Shown here piece after piece: positions 1 to 6,716 of a stretch of 9,401 nucleotides of DNA (position 1 is its first letter; each line of letters starts with the position of its first letter). The notes under the pieces were generated by a model. The model saw only the letters and a list, made by a program, of their open reading frames with translations, did no database searches and had not been told where the DNA came from. Source of the stretch: Pseudomonadota bacterium. GTDB taxonomy: Bacteria; Pseudomonadota; Gammaproteobacteria; Burkholderiales; Ferrovaceae. Both the position numbers and the translations under genes were made by a program. The stretch spans positions 1-9,401 of the forward strand of contig JAJZHC010000041.1 of the NCBI GenBank assembly GCA_021804705.1, read 5' to 3'.

Positions 1-176
1 CAACCTATCGCATGAGCAAGATTGGCGATACGCTGAATCAGCTGGGGCTCGAGCCAGAACGGGTCGTAACCCATGAGGTGGCGATCACCGACAGCATTCG
101 CGTGGCCCGGCTGATTGACGACTATGTGGCCAAAATATTCGAAATCGGAATGTCACCCATGAAGGGGTTTGGCTGA
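1..176 (+). CDS. qmoB: QmoB-type protein (HdrA/MvhD fusion), C-terminal end only
   Basis: Only the last 57 codons are present (frame starting at base 3, TGA at 174-176), so the gene begins outside the window. The visible peptide ends in a stretch of the form YRMSKIGDTLNQLGLEPERV, then a helix and a short tail. This is the usual ending of an MvhD domain, the [2Fe-2S]/delta subunit domain fused to the C-terminus of HdrA-like flavoproteins such as QmoB. In the QmoAB complex this subunit carries FAD and iron-sulfur centres and passes electrons from APS reductase towards the quinone pool or another partner. The identification rests on this short tail plus the context: hdrC and hdrB follow directly in the same direction, and sat-aprBA lies nearby. 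An HdrA or another MvhD-bearing flavoprotein cannot be excluded. None of the flavin or cluster motifs can be checked here. Confidence 0.68.
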   Translation, partial: TYRMSKIGDTLNQLGLEPERVVTHEVAITDSIRVARLIDDYVAKIFEIGMSPMKGFG

Positions 177-178
177 TC

Positions 179-802
179 ATGAGCGAACAGAACCGGCAGG
201 CATCCGAGCGCTACCGGAACAACTTCCTGAAAGAAGTCGAGGAGCGCGTCGAGGAAGGCGAGTGGGTCAAGATGTGCATGCAGTGCGGCGTATGCGCCGG
301 TTCCTGCCCGTTGGGGCCAGCCTGGGAGCATTCCCCGCAGAAAATTTTCATGATGATCCGCGCGGGTGAGCGTGAACGGGTCCTCTCTTCGGACGCCATG
401 TGGATGTGCACTTCATGCTACAGCTGTATCGTCCGCTGCCCCAGGAAATTGCCGATTACCCATATCATGCATGGGCTGGCGAACTATGCCCACCGCCTTG
501 GCCTTGCGCCGAAAGGGCAGCCGACACGGGATTTCGCCAAGCTGTTCTGGGACAACCTGGTCAAAAAGGGGCGCGTCAATGAACTGAAGCTGACGCTGGC
601 TCATTATTTCAGGGGAGGGCTCATGTCCGGAATCAGGGAGGCCCTGGCCATGCAGGGCATTGGCAAGGGGCTACTGAAAGCAGGGCGTCTCAACCCGAAG
701 GAACTGTTAGGCGGACATGCGCTGAAAGACCTGAAGGGTTTTCATGCCATCGTGGCGAAGGCGCGTGAGATAGAGGATCGAAAAAAAGGTCTTTCAGGTT
801 GA
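179..802 (+). CDS. hdrC: HdrC-like dicluster 4Fe-4S ferredoxin subunit
   Basis: A 207-residue soluble iron-sulfur protein of the heterodisulfide reductase subunit C family. Two CX2CX2CX3CP motifs are intact: C33, C36, C39, C43 and C77, C80, C83, C87, enough for two [4Fe-4S] clusters. They should relay electrons between the QmoB/HdrA-type flavoprotein upstream and the HdrB-type subunit downstream. The C-terminal 100 residues are polar and helical with no membrane segment. That differs from QmoC, where an HdrC-like N-terminal domain continues into a membrane cytochrome b-like part. The ATG lies only 2 bp after the upstream stop, with a GAAGGGG ribosome site 11 bases before it, so it is clearly part of the same operon. 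The following gene starts 9 bp after its stop. Family assignment is firm; the exact physiological partner is inferred. Confidence 0.88.
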   Translation: MSEQNRQASERYRNNFLKEVEERVEEGEWVKMCMQCGVCAGSCPLGPAWEHSPQKIFMMIRAGERERVLSSDAMWMCTSCYSCIVRCPRKLPITHIMHGLANYAHRLGLAPKGQPTRDFAKLFWDNLVKKGRVNELKLTLAHYFRGGLMSGIREALAMQGIGKGLLKAGRLNPKELLGGHALKDLKGFHAIVAKAREIEDRKKGLSG

Positions 803-811
803 GGGGGGATC

Positions 812-1711
812 ATGGCAAAAAAAGAATACGCGTTTTACCCGGGCTGTTCGTCGCAACTCAAGGCCTCTGCCTCGAATTACCTGACTTCAGTCAATTCCAT
901 GTGCAAGACGCTGGATGTCAAGCTGACCGAGATTCCGGACTGGAATTGCTGCGGCGCTTCAATCGGGTATGCCGAAGGCGGAGAGCTGCCCCGGCATGCA
1001 ATCAATGCACGCAATTTTGCGTTGGCCGAAACGCATCTGCCCGGCCAGGACATTGTCGCTACCTGCGCCGCGTGCTGGCTGGGTGCGCGCGAGAGCAAGG
1101 AGCGGCTGGATGCCAGCAGCACCCTGATGAGGGAAACCAATGAGGCGCTTGCAGCGGCGGGCCTTCACTATAAGGCCGAGGTCAAGATTCGCCATATGGT
1201 CGAGGTGTTGATCGAGGATTTTGGCTACGATGAATTGAAGAAACCCGTGGTGAAGCCTCTGGAAGGGGTGAAGTTTGCCGGTTACGTGGGTTGCCAGACC
1301 AACCGGCCCTTTGGCATCGATGGTGAATCCTTCGAGAACCCGAAGTACCTCGACAAGCTTGTGGAGACGCTGGGCGGGGATCCCGTCGAGAACTACGATC
1401 AGAAAGTCACCTGTTGCGGAGGGGCCCTGGCTTTTTCAGAACCTGAGAAGAGCCAGAAGCAGATTCGGGACATCGTCGAGTCCGCATACGACCATGGGGC
1501 CGAGATGATCGTGACACCCTGCCCATTGTGTCAGGCCAATGTGGAAGTGTATCAATCCGAAATCAACAAAAAGCAGGGCACGAAGTTCAGCATGCCGGTG
1601 CTTTACTATTCGCAACTGATGACGGTGGCCTATGGCGGCAGCATGAAGGATGCCGGGCTGGACGGACAGTTGATCCGGGCGACCCCGCTGGAAAAAATCA
1701 CCGGAAAATAA
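812..1711 (+). CDS. hdrB: HdrB-like subunit with two CCG cysteine domains
   Basis: A 299-residue protein of the heterodisulfide reductase subunit B family. Both CCG (DUF224-type) domains are complete: C12, C46-C47, C85 and C88 in the first; C161, C201-C202, C237 and C240 in the second. In methanogen HdrB, motifs of this kind bind the two noncubane [4Fe-4S] clusters that cleave the heterodisulfide. In sulfur bacteria the substrate is unsettled, and HdrB here most likely acts as the terminal partner of a QmoAB-HdrCB complex serving APS reductase. There is no signal peptide or membrane segment, so it is cytoplasmic. A very strong Shine-Dalgarno run (GAGGGGGG, overlapping the hdrC stop) precedes the ATG. 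It is the last gene of its operon and ends 15 bp from the end of the oppositely oriented ykgJ-like gene. Confidence 0.87.
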   Translation: MAKKEYAFYPGCSSQLKASASNYLTSVNSMCKTLDVKLTEIPDWNCCGASIGYAEGGELPRHAINARNFALAETHLPGQDIVATCAACWLGARESKERLDASSTLMRETNEALAAAGLHYKAEVKIRHMVEVLIEDFGYDELKKPVVKPLEGVKFAGYVGCQTNRPFGIDGESFENPKYLDKLVETLGGDPVENYDQKVTCCGGALAFSEPEKSQKQIRDIVESAYDHGAEMIVTPCPLCQANVEVYQSEINKKQGTKFSMPVLYYSQLMTVAYGGSMKDAGLDGQLIRATPLEKITGK

Positions 1712-1726
1712 CCCGCCCTGCCGGGG

Positions 1727-2608
1727 TCAGCAGTCCCCTTCCTCGGCACGCGCGAGTTGTTCAGCAGCCTCGCGTTCCAGTCGCATGCGGTTGTCCATGA
1801 CCTTCCGGCGCCTTTCTTCAACGATGTCCATGCGCATGGCGATGCCCAGCGCCTCCCCGAACAGGACCTGACGCAGGAAGCGAAAGCCAAACTGCATGAG
1901 CTCGACATCGTCAGAGAGGAATTTGTCGAGATCGCTTCCCGGAATGTCGTAAAGGGCATTAAACGCATCACTTGCCACGAAATCACGAAAACGATCGACG
2001 TCGTAGCAGGTCATGAAGAAGAGCTGCAAACTGCGTTTGGAAGGTTTGCCTATGGTGGGGCCGGAAGATTTTTTCTTGAGAATCAGTTGGCGCCAGCCGC
2101 GGGAAAGCGCGTCGTATTCATCAAGTCCCTGTTCCTTGCGGTATTCGTCTATGGTGAGGCGGCGGTCTTCCTGGTGCCCAAGGCAGTGCTCCTCGACTAC
2201 CAGCGCATAGGCATCCTTGTCCACATACTCGTCCTGTCGTCTCATGGTAAGGAGTGCCACGGGATAGTAGCGGCAGGCACTGGGGCGGTCCTCATATACG
2301 CTGCATCCATCGTCCGTCATGAACTGACAGGCCGAGCCATTTTCCACCGGCTTGAGCTTCACGCCTGCGATGCCGTCCTTTTCCATCTCGAAGGGCAACG
2401 TGAAATGTTCCAGGAATTCGGTAGATGAGATGCCCAGACGGCGCTTGAGGCGCAGGATGTCGTAAGGGGTCAGGCTGATGTCAATAGACTTGCAACAGGC
2501 ATTGAAGCAGGCGATTCCCTTATGGCAGCGGAATTGGATGGTCTTCGTTCCGTCGAACATCTCCGGCAAGACGGGGCTGCTTTGGAATGGGCTATCGTTT
2601 TGATTCAT
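1727..2608 (-). CDS. YkgJ-family cysteine-cluster protein
   Basis: A 293-residue cytoplasmic protein of the YkgJ/CxxCxxCC type (UPF0153-like), predicted to bind zinc or an Fe-S cluster. Eight cysteines fit the family: C28, C34, C38-C39 near the N-terminus, then C94, C102 and C112 inside the segment GSACQFMTDDGCSVYEDRP, and C142. The typical arginine-proline-cysteine-tyrosine-proline surroundings (RPSACRYYP) are present. The C-terminal 110 residues are charged and helical and ending in a likely coiled coil (MDIVEERRRKVMDNRMRLER). This half is not typical of short YkgJ proteins and has no function I can name. It lies downstream of aprA on the same strand, beyond a terminator-like hairpin, so it may be read through from aprBA or transcribed separately. 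The ribosome site is weak (AGG, 9 bases upstream). A role in iron-sulfur maturation or redox sensing for the neighbouring complexes is only inference. Confidence 0.75.
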   Translation of the reverse strand: MNQNDSPFQSSPVLPEMFDGTKTIQFRCHKGIACFNACCKSIDISLTPYDILRLKRRLGISSTEFLEHFTLPFEMEKDGIAGVKLKPVENGSACQFMTDDGCSVYEDRPSACRYYPVALLTMRRQDEYVDKDAYALVVEEHCLGHQEDRRLTIDEYRKEQGLDEYDALSRGWRQLILKKKSSGPTIGKPSKRSLQLFFMTCYDVDRFRDFVASDAFNALYDIPGSDLDKFLSDDVELMQFGFRFLRQVLFGEALGIAMRMDIVEERRRKVMDNRMRLEREAAEQLARAEEGDC

Positions 2609-2628
2609 GACGGTGCGCCTAAATAGAG

Positions 2629-2650
2629 CCGGGCACCTGACGGCGCCCGG
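2629..2650 (-). terminator. Hairpin between aprA and the ykgJ-like gene
   Basis: Read on the - strand, a 9-bp stem (CCGGGCGCC pairing with GGTGCCCGG, one G-U pair) closes a four-base loop GTCA and is followed by CTCTATTT. It begins about 26 bp after the aprA stop. On the + strand the same stem has an A-C mismatch, so the hairpin favours the aprA direction. The trailing run is only moderately T-rich, so termination may be partial, letting some transcription reach the ykgJ-like gene. Confidence 0.55.
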
Positions 2651-2676
2651 AAATGATCACGATGCTGGCCTCGGGT

Positions 2677-4713
2677 TTAATGGGCGGCCGGTTTGAACAA
2701 TTTGGACTTGTCCACGAGATCCACATGCTTGCGTTTGAAACAGGTCCATTTCCTGGATTTCCTGTCGTAGACCGAATTGACGAAACAGTGCCAGTTTTCC
2801 TCATCAACGAAATTCTTGTCGGTCCGGTAATAGAAGCCTGGATAGCGGGATTCCTCGCGGAACTGGATGTGCTTCATGTGCGCCTCGGCCGTGATGATGC
2901 GATGGTAGTTTTCCCATGCGCGCAAAAGTTCGTGCAGGTCCTTGGCGCGCATTTTTTGTGAATCTTCCTTCAGCATCTCCAGCTTTTCTTCAGCCACGGC
3001 AAGCATCTTGTCGTTGGTGTTGTAGTAGGTTGCAACCCCCGCCACATACTCGTCCATGATCTTTTGCAGACGGAATTGCAGCATCTTGGGCGTGATGTAG
3101 TGGGGATTGATGTCGATGGCCGTGGTGTAGTCCTTATGCTCGAGGTAGGTGCGCACCGGTTTGTAGATTTCTTCCGCCAGTTCTTCAGGCGAGGTATCGA
3201 GTTCGGGGTGCCAATCCTTGTTGTCGAGGGCGTATTTCACCATCGCTTTCGAGGCCAGGCGGCCTTCCGTATGCGAGCCGGAGGAGAACTTGTGGCCCGA
3301 GGCCCCTACGCCGTCGCCGGCCGTGAACAGTCCTTTGACGGTGGTCATCGAACGGTACCCCCAGTTCCAGCCGCTTGGAAGGTGTGCAGGGATCTTGTCC
3401 TTGTCTTCGTGTTCCTCTTCGGTCGGTGCGCCAAGATCCTCTGGGCCGGAGACCCAGATGCCGCAGCAACCGGAATGGGAACCCAGCAGATAGGGTTCGG
3501 TCGGGATCAGTTCGGAGTTCTTTTTCTCGGGCTCGATGTTTTCACCCACCCAGATGCCGCACTGGCCGATGCACATGTCGAGAAAGTCTTCCCAGGCCTC
3601 AGCTTCGAGGTGCTTGACTTCCTTCGGGGTCAGCGTTTCACGCAGTTTGGCCAATGCCGCGACAGTGTCCATGTAAATGGGGCCGCGACCTTCCTTCATT
3701 TCCTTCAGCATCAGGTGGTTGCGCAGACATGAGGCGGGCACGGCGGCCTGCCCATAGGGTGGGTAGTCGTCGAGCAGTGCCTTGTTCTTTGTCATGTAGT
3801 CTTCGCCGTAGGCATTGGTGGCCTTGGCCTTGAATAGCAGGAACCATGCGCCGACCGGACCGTACCCGTCCTTAAAGCGTGCGGGCACAAAGCGGTTTTC
3901 CATCATGGTCATTTCGGCCCCGGCTTCCGCTGCCATGGCATAGGTCGAGCCGGCATTCCATACCGGGTACCAGGCGCGGCCCGTTCCTTCTCCCACTGAG
4001 CGTGGGCGGAACAGGTTTACGCATCCGCCGGCGGCGAGCAGAATGGCTTTCGCCTTGTAGATATGAATGGTGTTGGTGCGCACCGAAAAACCCACTGCGC
4101 CGGCGATGCGACTGGGGTCATTCTTGTCGCTGACGAGCTTGACGATGAAGATGCGCTCCTCGATGCGATCAAGACCGAGGGCTTTTTTGGCGGCTTCTGC
4201 GACAATCCACTTGTAGGATTCGCCGTTGATCATGATTTGCCATTTTCCGGATCGCACGGGCTTGCCCCCGTCCTTCAGCTTTGGCAGTTCCTCCTTGATG
4301 GACTCGGCGCCATCGTGGCGTACGCCGTTTGCATCGGTTTTCCAGATCGGCAATCCCCATTCTTCGAAGAGATGAACGGAGTCGTCGACGTTGCGGCCCA
4401 GATCGTAAGCCAGGTCGTCACGGGTTATGCCCATCAGATCGTTAGAAACCATGCGGGCGTAGTCGGCTGGATCCTGCTCCGTGCCGATGTAGGTGTTGAT
4501 GGCGGAGAGCCCCTGAGCTACTGCCCCAGAACGATCCACTGCGGCCTTGTCGACGAGCTTGATTCTTAAATCGACACCGGTTTCAGCCTTGGCTGCTTCG
4601 GCCCAACGCATCATCTCGTAGGCGGCACCGCAGCAGGCCATGCCTCCGCCGATCAGAAGGATGTCCAGTTCCTCCTGAACGATTTTTGGATTGCCAAAAG
4701 TTCCTTCAGACAT
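2677..4713 (-). CDS. aprA: Adenylylsulfate (APS) reductase alpha subunit
   Basis: A 678-residue flavoprotein, full length for AprA. With AprB it forms the cytoplasmic dissimilatory APS reductase; in a sulfur oxidiser it runs as sulfite + AMP to APS + 2 electrons. The FAD dinucleotide fold starts at residue 16 (LDILLIGGGMACCGAAYE), and the AprA-specific stretch RSGAVAQGLSAINTYIG spans residues 61-77. Further family blocks are ENRFVPARFKDGYGPVG (272-288), GSHSGCCGIW (411-420) and the FAD-contacting TAGDGVGASGHKFSSGSHTE region. From memory of the Archaeoglobus enzyme, Trp248, Arg279, His413 and Asn73 sit where its substrate and flavin residues would be, so the enzyme looks active. The ATG has a GGAG site 7 bases upstream and lies 25 bp after the aprB stop, so the two are co-transcribed. 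No aprM is visible nearby. Confidence 0.97.
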   Translation of the reverse strand: MSEGTFGNPKIVQEELDILLIGGGMACCGAAYEMMRWAEAAKAETGVDLRIKLVDKAAVDRSGAVAQGLSAINTYIGTEQDPADYARMVSNDLMGITRDDLAYDLGRNVDDSVHLFEEWGLPIWKTDANGVRHDGAESIKEELPKLKDGGKPVRSGKWQIMINGESYKWIVAEAAKKALGLDRIEERIFIVKLVSDKNDPSRIAGAVGFSVRTNTIHIYKAKAILLAAGGCVNLFRPRSVGEGTGRAWYPVWNAGSTYAMAAEAGAEMTMMENRFVPARFKDGYGPVGAWFLLFKAKATNAYGEDYMTKNKALLDDYPPYGQAAVPASCLRNHLMLKEMKEGRGPIYMDTVAALAKLRETLTPKEVKHLEAEAWEDFLDMCIGQCGIWVGENIEPEKKNSELIPTEPYLLGSHSGCCGIWVSGPEDLGAPTEEEHEDKDKIPAHLPSGWNWGYRSMTTVKGLFTAGDGVGASGHKFSSGSHTEGRLASKAMVKYALDNKDWHPELDTSPEELAEEIYKPVRTYLEHKDYTTAIDINPHYITPKMLQFRLQKIMDEYVAGVATYYNTNDKMLAVAEEKLEMLKEDSQKMRAKDLHELLRAWENYHRIITAEAHMKHIQFREESRYPGFYYRTDKNFVDEENWHCFVNSVYDRKSRKWTCFKRKHVDLVDKSKLFKPAAH

Positions 4714-4738
4714 TTTTCATCTCCAGTCAATAGATCGT

Positions 4739-5215
4739 CTATTTGCGGCGAATCAGTTCTTCGGGTCTGCCCGCGCGAAACCCACCCATCACATCCTTGG
4801 TGAACAAGCCCGCCGCGGTGAGGTTTGCAATGTTTGGCATGGGTTTGCCACCGTAGGGATCGATCGATCCTTCGGAGGTTGTGCGTATGGGAAATTTGAA
4901 GCGCTTGACGCTGCCATTCCGGAACTTGATCGTCCACATGATGGCGTCGGATCCGCGCAGCGGCTGGACTGAACCGCCCAAAGGCACGATGTCGGCATAG
5001 TGGCGACATTCGATGGCGTTCTGCGGGCAGATCTTGACGCAGGAATAGCATTCCCAGCACTGCTCCGGTTCCTGGTTGTAGGCTTTCATGGGATGGCCTG
5101 TTTCGGAGCCATCCTTATCGAGTTTCATGAGATCGTGCGGGCAAATATACATGCAAGCAGTTTTATCCTGCCCCTTGCAGCCGTCACATTTTTCAGTGCG
5201 AACAAAGGTTGGCAT
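4739..5215 (-). CDS. aprB: Adenylylsulfate (APS) reductase beta subunit
   Basis: A 158-residue iron-sulfur subunit that carries electrons from the AprA flavin to the outside partner. Two cluster sets are complete: C10, C13, C21, C25-P with the longer gap typical of AprB, and C53, C56, C59, C63-P. A tryptophan directly follows C53, where I recall AprB having one between its clusters. The C-terminal part (residues 85-158) is the AprB tail that wraps around AprA. The frame stays open 10 codons further upstream to an ATG at 5245, but that extension encodes the Shine-Dalgarno GGAGGAG itself, and the family starts MPTFV-like. The start at 5215 was therefore chosen. It lies between sat (74 bp upstream) and aprA (25 bp downstream) in one operon. 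Confidence 0.96.
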   Translation of the reverse strand: MPTFVRTEKCDGCKGQDKTACMYICPHDLMKLDKDGSETGHPMKAYNQEPEQCWECYSCVKICPQNAIECRHYADIVPLGGSVQPLRGSDAIMWTIKFRNGSVKRFKFPIRTTSEGSIDPYGGKPMPNIANLTAAGLFTKDVMGGFRAGRPEELIRRK

Positions 5216-5223
5216 TGCTCTTA

Positions 5224-5230
5224 CTCCTCC
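5224..5230 (-). promoter_or_regulatory. Strong Shine-Dalgarno site of aprB
   Basis: GGAGGAG on the - strand, 8 bases before the ATG at 5215. It decides the start, since the alternative ATG at 5245 lies upstream of it with no comparable site. Confidence 0.8.
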
Positions 5231-5254
5231 TGGAAAAAACAACAAAACACACCA

Positions 5255-5282
5255 TCCCCTGTGGCCATCTACGTTCAGGGAA
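5255..5282 (-). other. Intercistronic hairpin candidate between sat and aprB
   Basis: On the - strand TTCCCTG (5282-5276) can pair with CAGGGGA (5261-5255), 7 bp including one T-G pair, around a 14-base loop. The next 24 bases are strongly T-rich (TGTGTTTTGTTGTTTTTT type). It lies in the 74-bp gap between the sat stop and the aprB start. The stem is short and its loop wide, so it may be a partial terminator, an RNA-processing or stability element, or chance. Confidence 0.3.
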
Positions 5283-5289
5283 CGAAAAA

Positions 5290-6474
5290 TCAGTGCGCCA
5301 AAAGTTCAGCGGGCCTGGCGTAATAGGCGCGCAGCACCTTGAGCACCTCGGGCCTGCTGAATTCCGGGGGCACCTCTGCGCATTCGGAGAGCCATTGTCT
5401 TAACCGGGTGCCTGAAACCAGCAGCCGGTCGGCTTCACCGTGGGGGCAGGTCCGCCCTGAGGCCATGCCGCCGCAGCGGTAACACCAGAAGGTCCAGTCG
5501 ATCTTGAGAGGTTGTGTTTCAAGGGCATCTCTGGGAATTTTGTCGAAGATATGGTGCGCATCGAAGGGACCATAGTAGCTGCCGACCCCCGCATGATCCC
5601 GTCCCACGATCAGATGGGAACAGCCATAATTCTGGCGGAAAAGCGCATGCAGCAGCGCTTCGCGCGGTCCTGCATAGCGCATGTCGAGGGGATAACCGGC
5701 CTGGACCACGGTTTTTTTGACGAAATAGTTGTCGGTCAGCGTGGCAATTGCCTCGGCGCGAACCTCTGCAGGAATGTCACCCGGCTTCAGGTGGCCCAGC
5801 AACGAATGGATCAGGACGCCATCGGAGATTTCAATCGCCACTTTGACGAGATATTCATGCGAACGGTGCATCGGGTTGCGCGTCTGGAACGCCACGACCT
5901 TGCTCCAGCCCAGTTCATCGAACAGGGTGCGGGTTTCGCGCGGGGATTTGAACAATGCTCCGTATTTTTCAGGGAATCCGCCTTGGGAAAGCACCTTGAT
6001 GGGACCGGCGAGATTAACATCCCCCTGATTCATCACCATCTTGACGCCGGGATGTTCCGGATCGGTGGTGCTGAATACCATTGCGCATTCATGCGCCTTG
6101 TCGATGGCGTATTTCTCGGTGACCTTCATCGTTGCGAGGATGCTGCCGTCGTCAGGATCAGTCAGGGCGATTTCACTTCCGATCCGGATGGAACCGGCAG
6201 TTGCCGTGTCCGTGGAGAGAGTGATCGGGATGGGCCAGAACAGTCCGGTGGAGGTTTTCATGCCATCGCAAACACCTGCCCAGTCGGCATGGGTCATGAA
6301 TCCATCAAGCGGTGTGAATCCGCCGATGCCCAGCATGATGATGTCGCCTTTCTCGCGTGAGCTGACCCTGACCTGAGGTAGCGTCTTTGCATGATCCAGC
6401 CCGGATTTGAGCGCCTTGCCTTCGAGCAGAAGCGGATTGAGATCCCCTCCGCCATGCGGATTAACCAGTGCCAT
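5290..6474 (-). CDS. sat: ATP sulfurylase (sulfate adenylyltransferase)
   Basis: A 394-residue homo-oligomeric-type ATP sulfurylase, the usual length for the dissimilatory enzyme. In sulfur oxidisers it makes ATP and sulfate from APS and pyrophosphate. The nucleotide-binding motif QTRNPMHRSHEYL is at residues 197-209 and GRDHAG at 291-296. The preceding PUA-like N-terminal domain includes LGIGGFTPLDGFM (48-60). Near the C-terminus C331, C334, C343 and H345 resemble the zinc site known in some bacterial Sat proteins. There is no fused APS kinase domain. The ATG has GGAG 5 bases upstream. It is the first gene of a sat-aprB-aprA operon and faces a divergent YeiH-like transporter gene across a 322-bp gap. 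All key residues expected are present, so the call is secure. Confidence 0.97.
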   Translation of the reverse strand: MALVNPHGGGDLNPLLLEGKALKSGLDHAKTLPQVRVSSREKGDIIMLGIGGFTPLDGFMTHADWAGVCDGMKTSTGLFWPIPITLSTDTATAGSIRIGSEIALTDPDDGSILATMKVTEKYAIDKAHECAMVFSTTDPEHPGVKMVMNQGDVNLAGPIKVLSQGGFPEKYGALFKSPRETRTLFDELGWSKVVAFQTRNPMHRSHEYLVKVAIEISDGVLIHSLLGHLKPGDIPAEVRAEAIATLTDNYFVKKTVVQAGYPLDMRYAGPREALLHALFRQNYGCSHLIVGRDHAGVGSYYGPFDAHHIFDKIPRDALETQPLKIDWTFWCYRCGGMASGRTCPHGEADRLLVSGTRLRQWLSECAEVPPEFSRPEVLKVLRAYYARPAELLAH

Positions 6475-6496
6475 GCTTGCTCCGTCCTGTGCAACG

Positions 6497-6523
6497 TTTA
6501 TAAATTTCTTTGTAAAATGTCAC
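6497..6523 (-). promoter_or_regulatory. sat: Possible sigma-70 promoter for sat-aprBA
   Basis: On the - strand GTGACA (6523-6518) and TATAAA (6502-6497) resemble -35 and -10 boxes in an AT-rich patch. The spacer is 15 bp, shorter than ideal. Transcription would start near 6490, giving a leader of about 15 bases that includes the GGAG site of sat. It is a sequence match only. Confidence 0.25.
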
Positions 6524-6555
6524 GTTAATCAGGAAACAGCGATCCCCCATAAGGG

Positions 6556-6716
6556 TTATATTTCACCCCCCGTTGGAGCTATAACTCTTCAGGAGAAGGT
6601 CCCTGGGTGTGCATGGATACTGCAGGGGATTGTGGAACCGGTCAGTGGCCCGGCTTATATGCCAATTTTGAATGCGGATATTCGTTAATGTTGCTTTCCA
6701 TTATATAGAGCCCCCC
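6556..6716 (+). repeat. Two direct copies of TTATAT-N4-CCCCCC
   Basis: TTATAT, four bases, then six C occurs at 6556-6571 and again at 6701-6716, in the same orientation and 145 bp apart. A third TTATAT at 6655 lacks the C-run. The first copy lies 82 bp before the sat start codon and the second 81 bp before the transporter start. They could be binding sites for a regulator of both genes; that is inference, and two short copies may be coincidence. Confidence 0.4.

Noticed and set aside
1681..1728. Inverted repeat GACCCCG/CGGGGTC at the hdrB end as a terminator
   Set aside because: The two arms are 34 bases apart, no T-run follows on either strand, and the left arm lies within hdrB coding sequence.
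1757..2428. Open frame of 223 codons on the + strand, antisense to the ykgJ-like gene
   Set aside because: The opposite frame carries the conserved cysteine motifs; this one has none and is a GC-driven shadow.
3064..3732. Open frame of 222 codons on the + strand inside aprA
   Set aside because: It is the complement of strongly conserved AprA sequence and shows no family features of its own.
5216..5245. Ten-codon N-terminal extension of AprB
   Set aside because: It would translate the strong Shine-Dalgarno site at 5224-5230, and the family begins at the 5215 ATG.
5512..6360. Open frame of 282 codons on the + strand, antisense to sat
   Set aside because: It lies entirely inside a certain sat gene, has low-complexity shadow-like composition, no ribosome site and no recognisable motif.
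6600..6628. TCCCTG/CAGGGG inverted repeat in the divergent gap as a riboswitch or attenuator
   Set aside because: Only 6 bp with a wobble pair and a 17-base loop; there is no consensus of a known riboswitch.
6607..6708. Short frame of 31-33 codons (GTG 6607 or ATG 6613 to TAG) in the divergent gap
   Set aside because: A GAGAAGG stretch lies upstream, but the peptide shows no motif, it overlaps the probable promoter zone and ends in the TATATA stretch; support is too weak for a gene.
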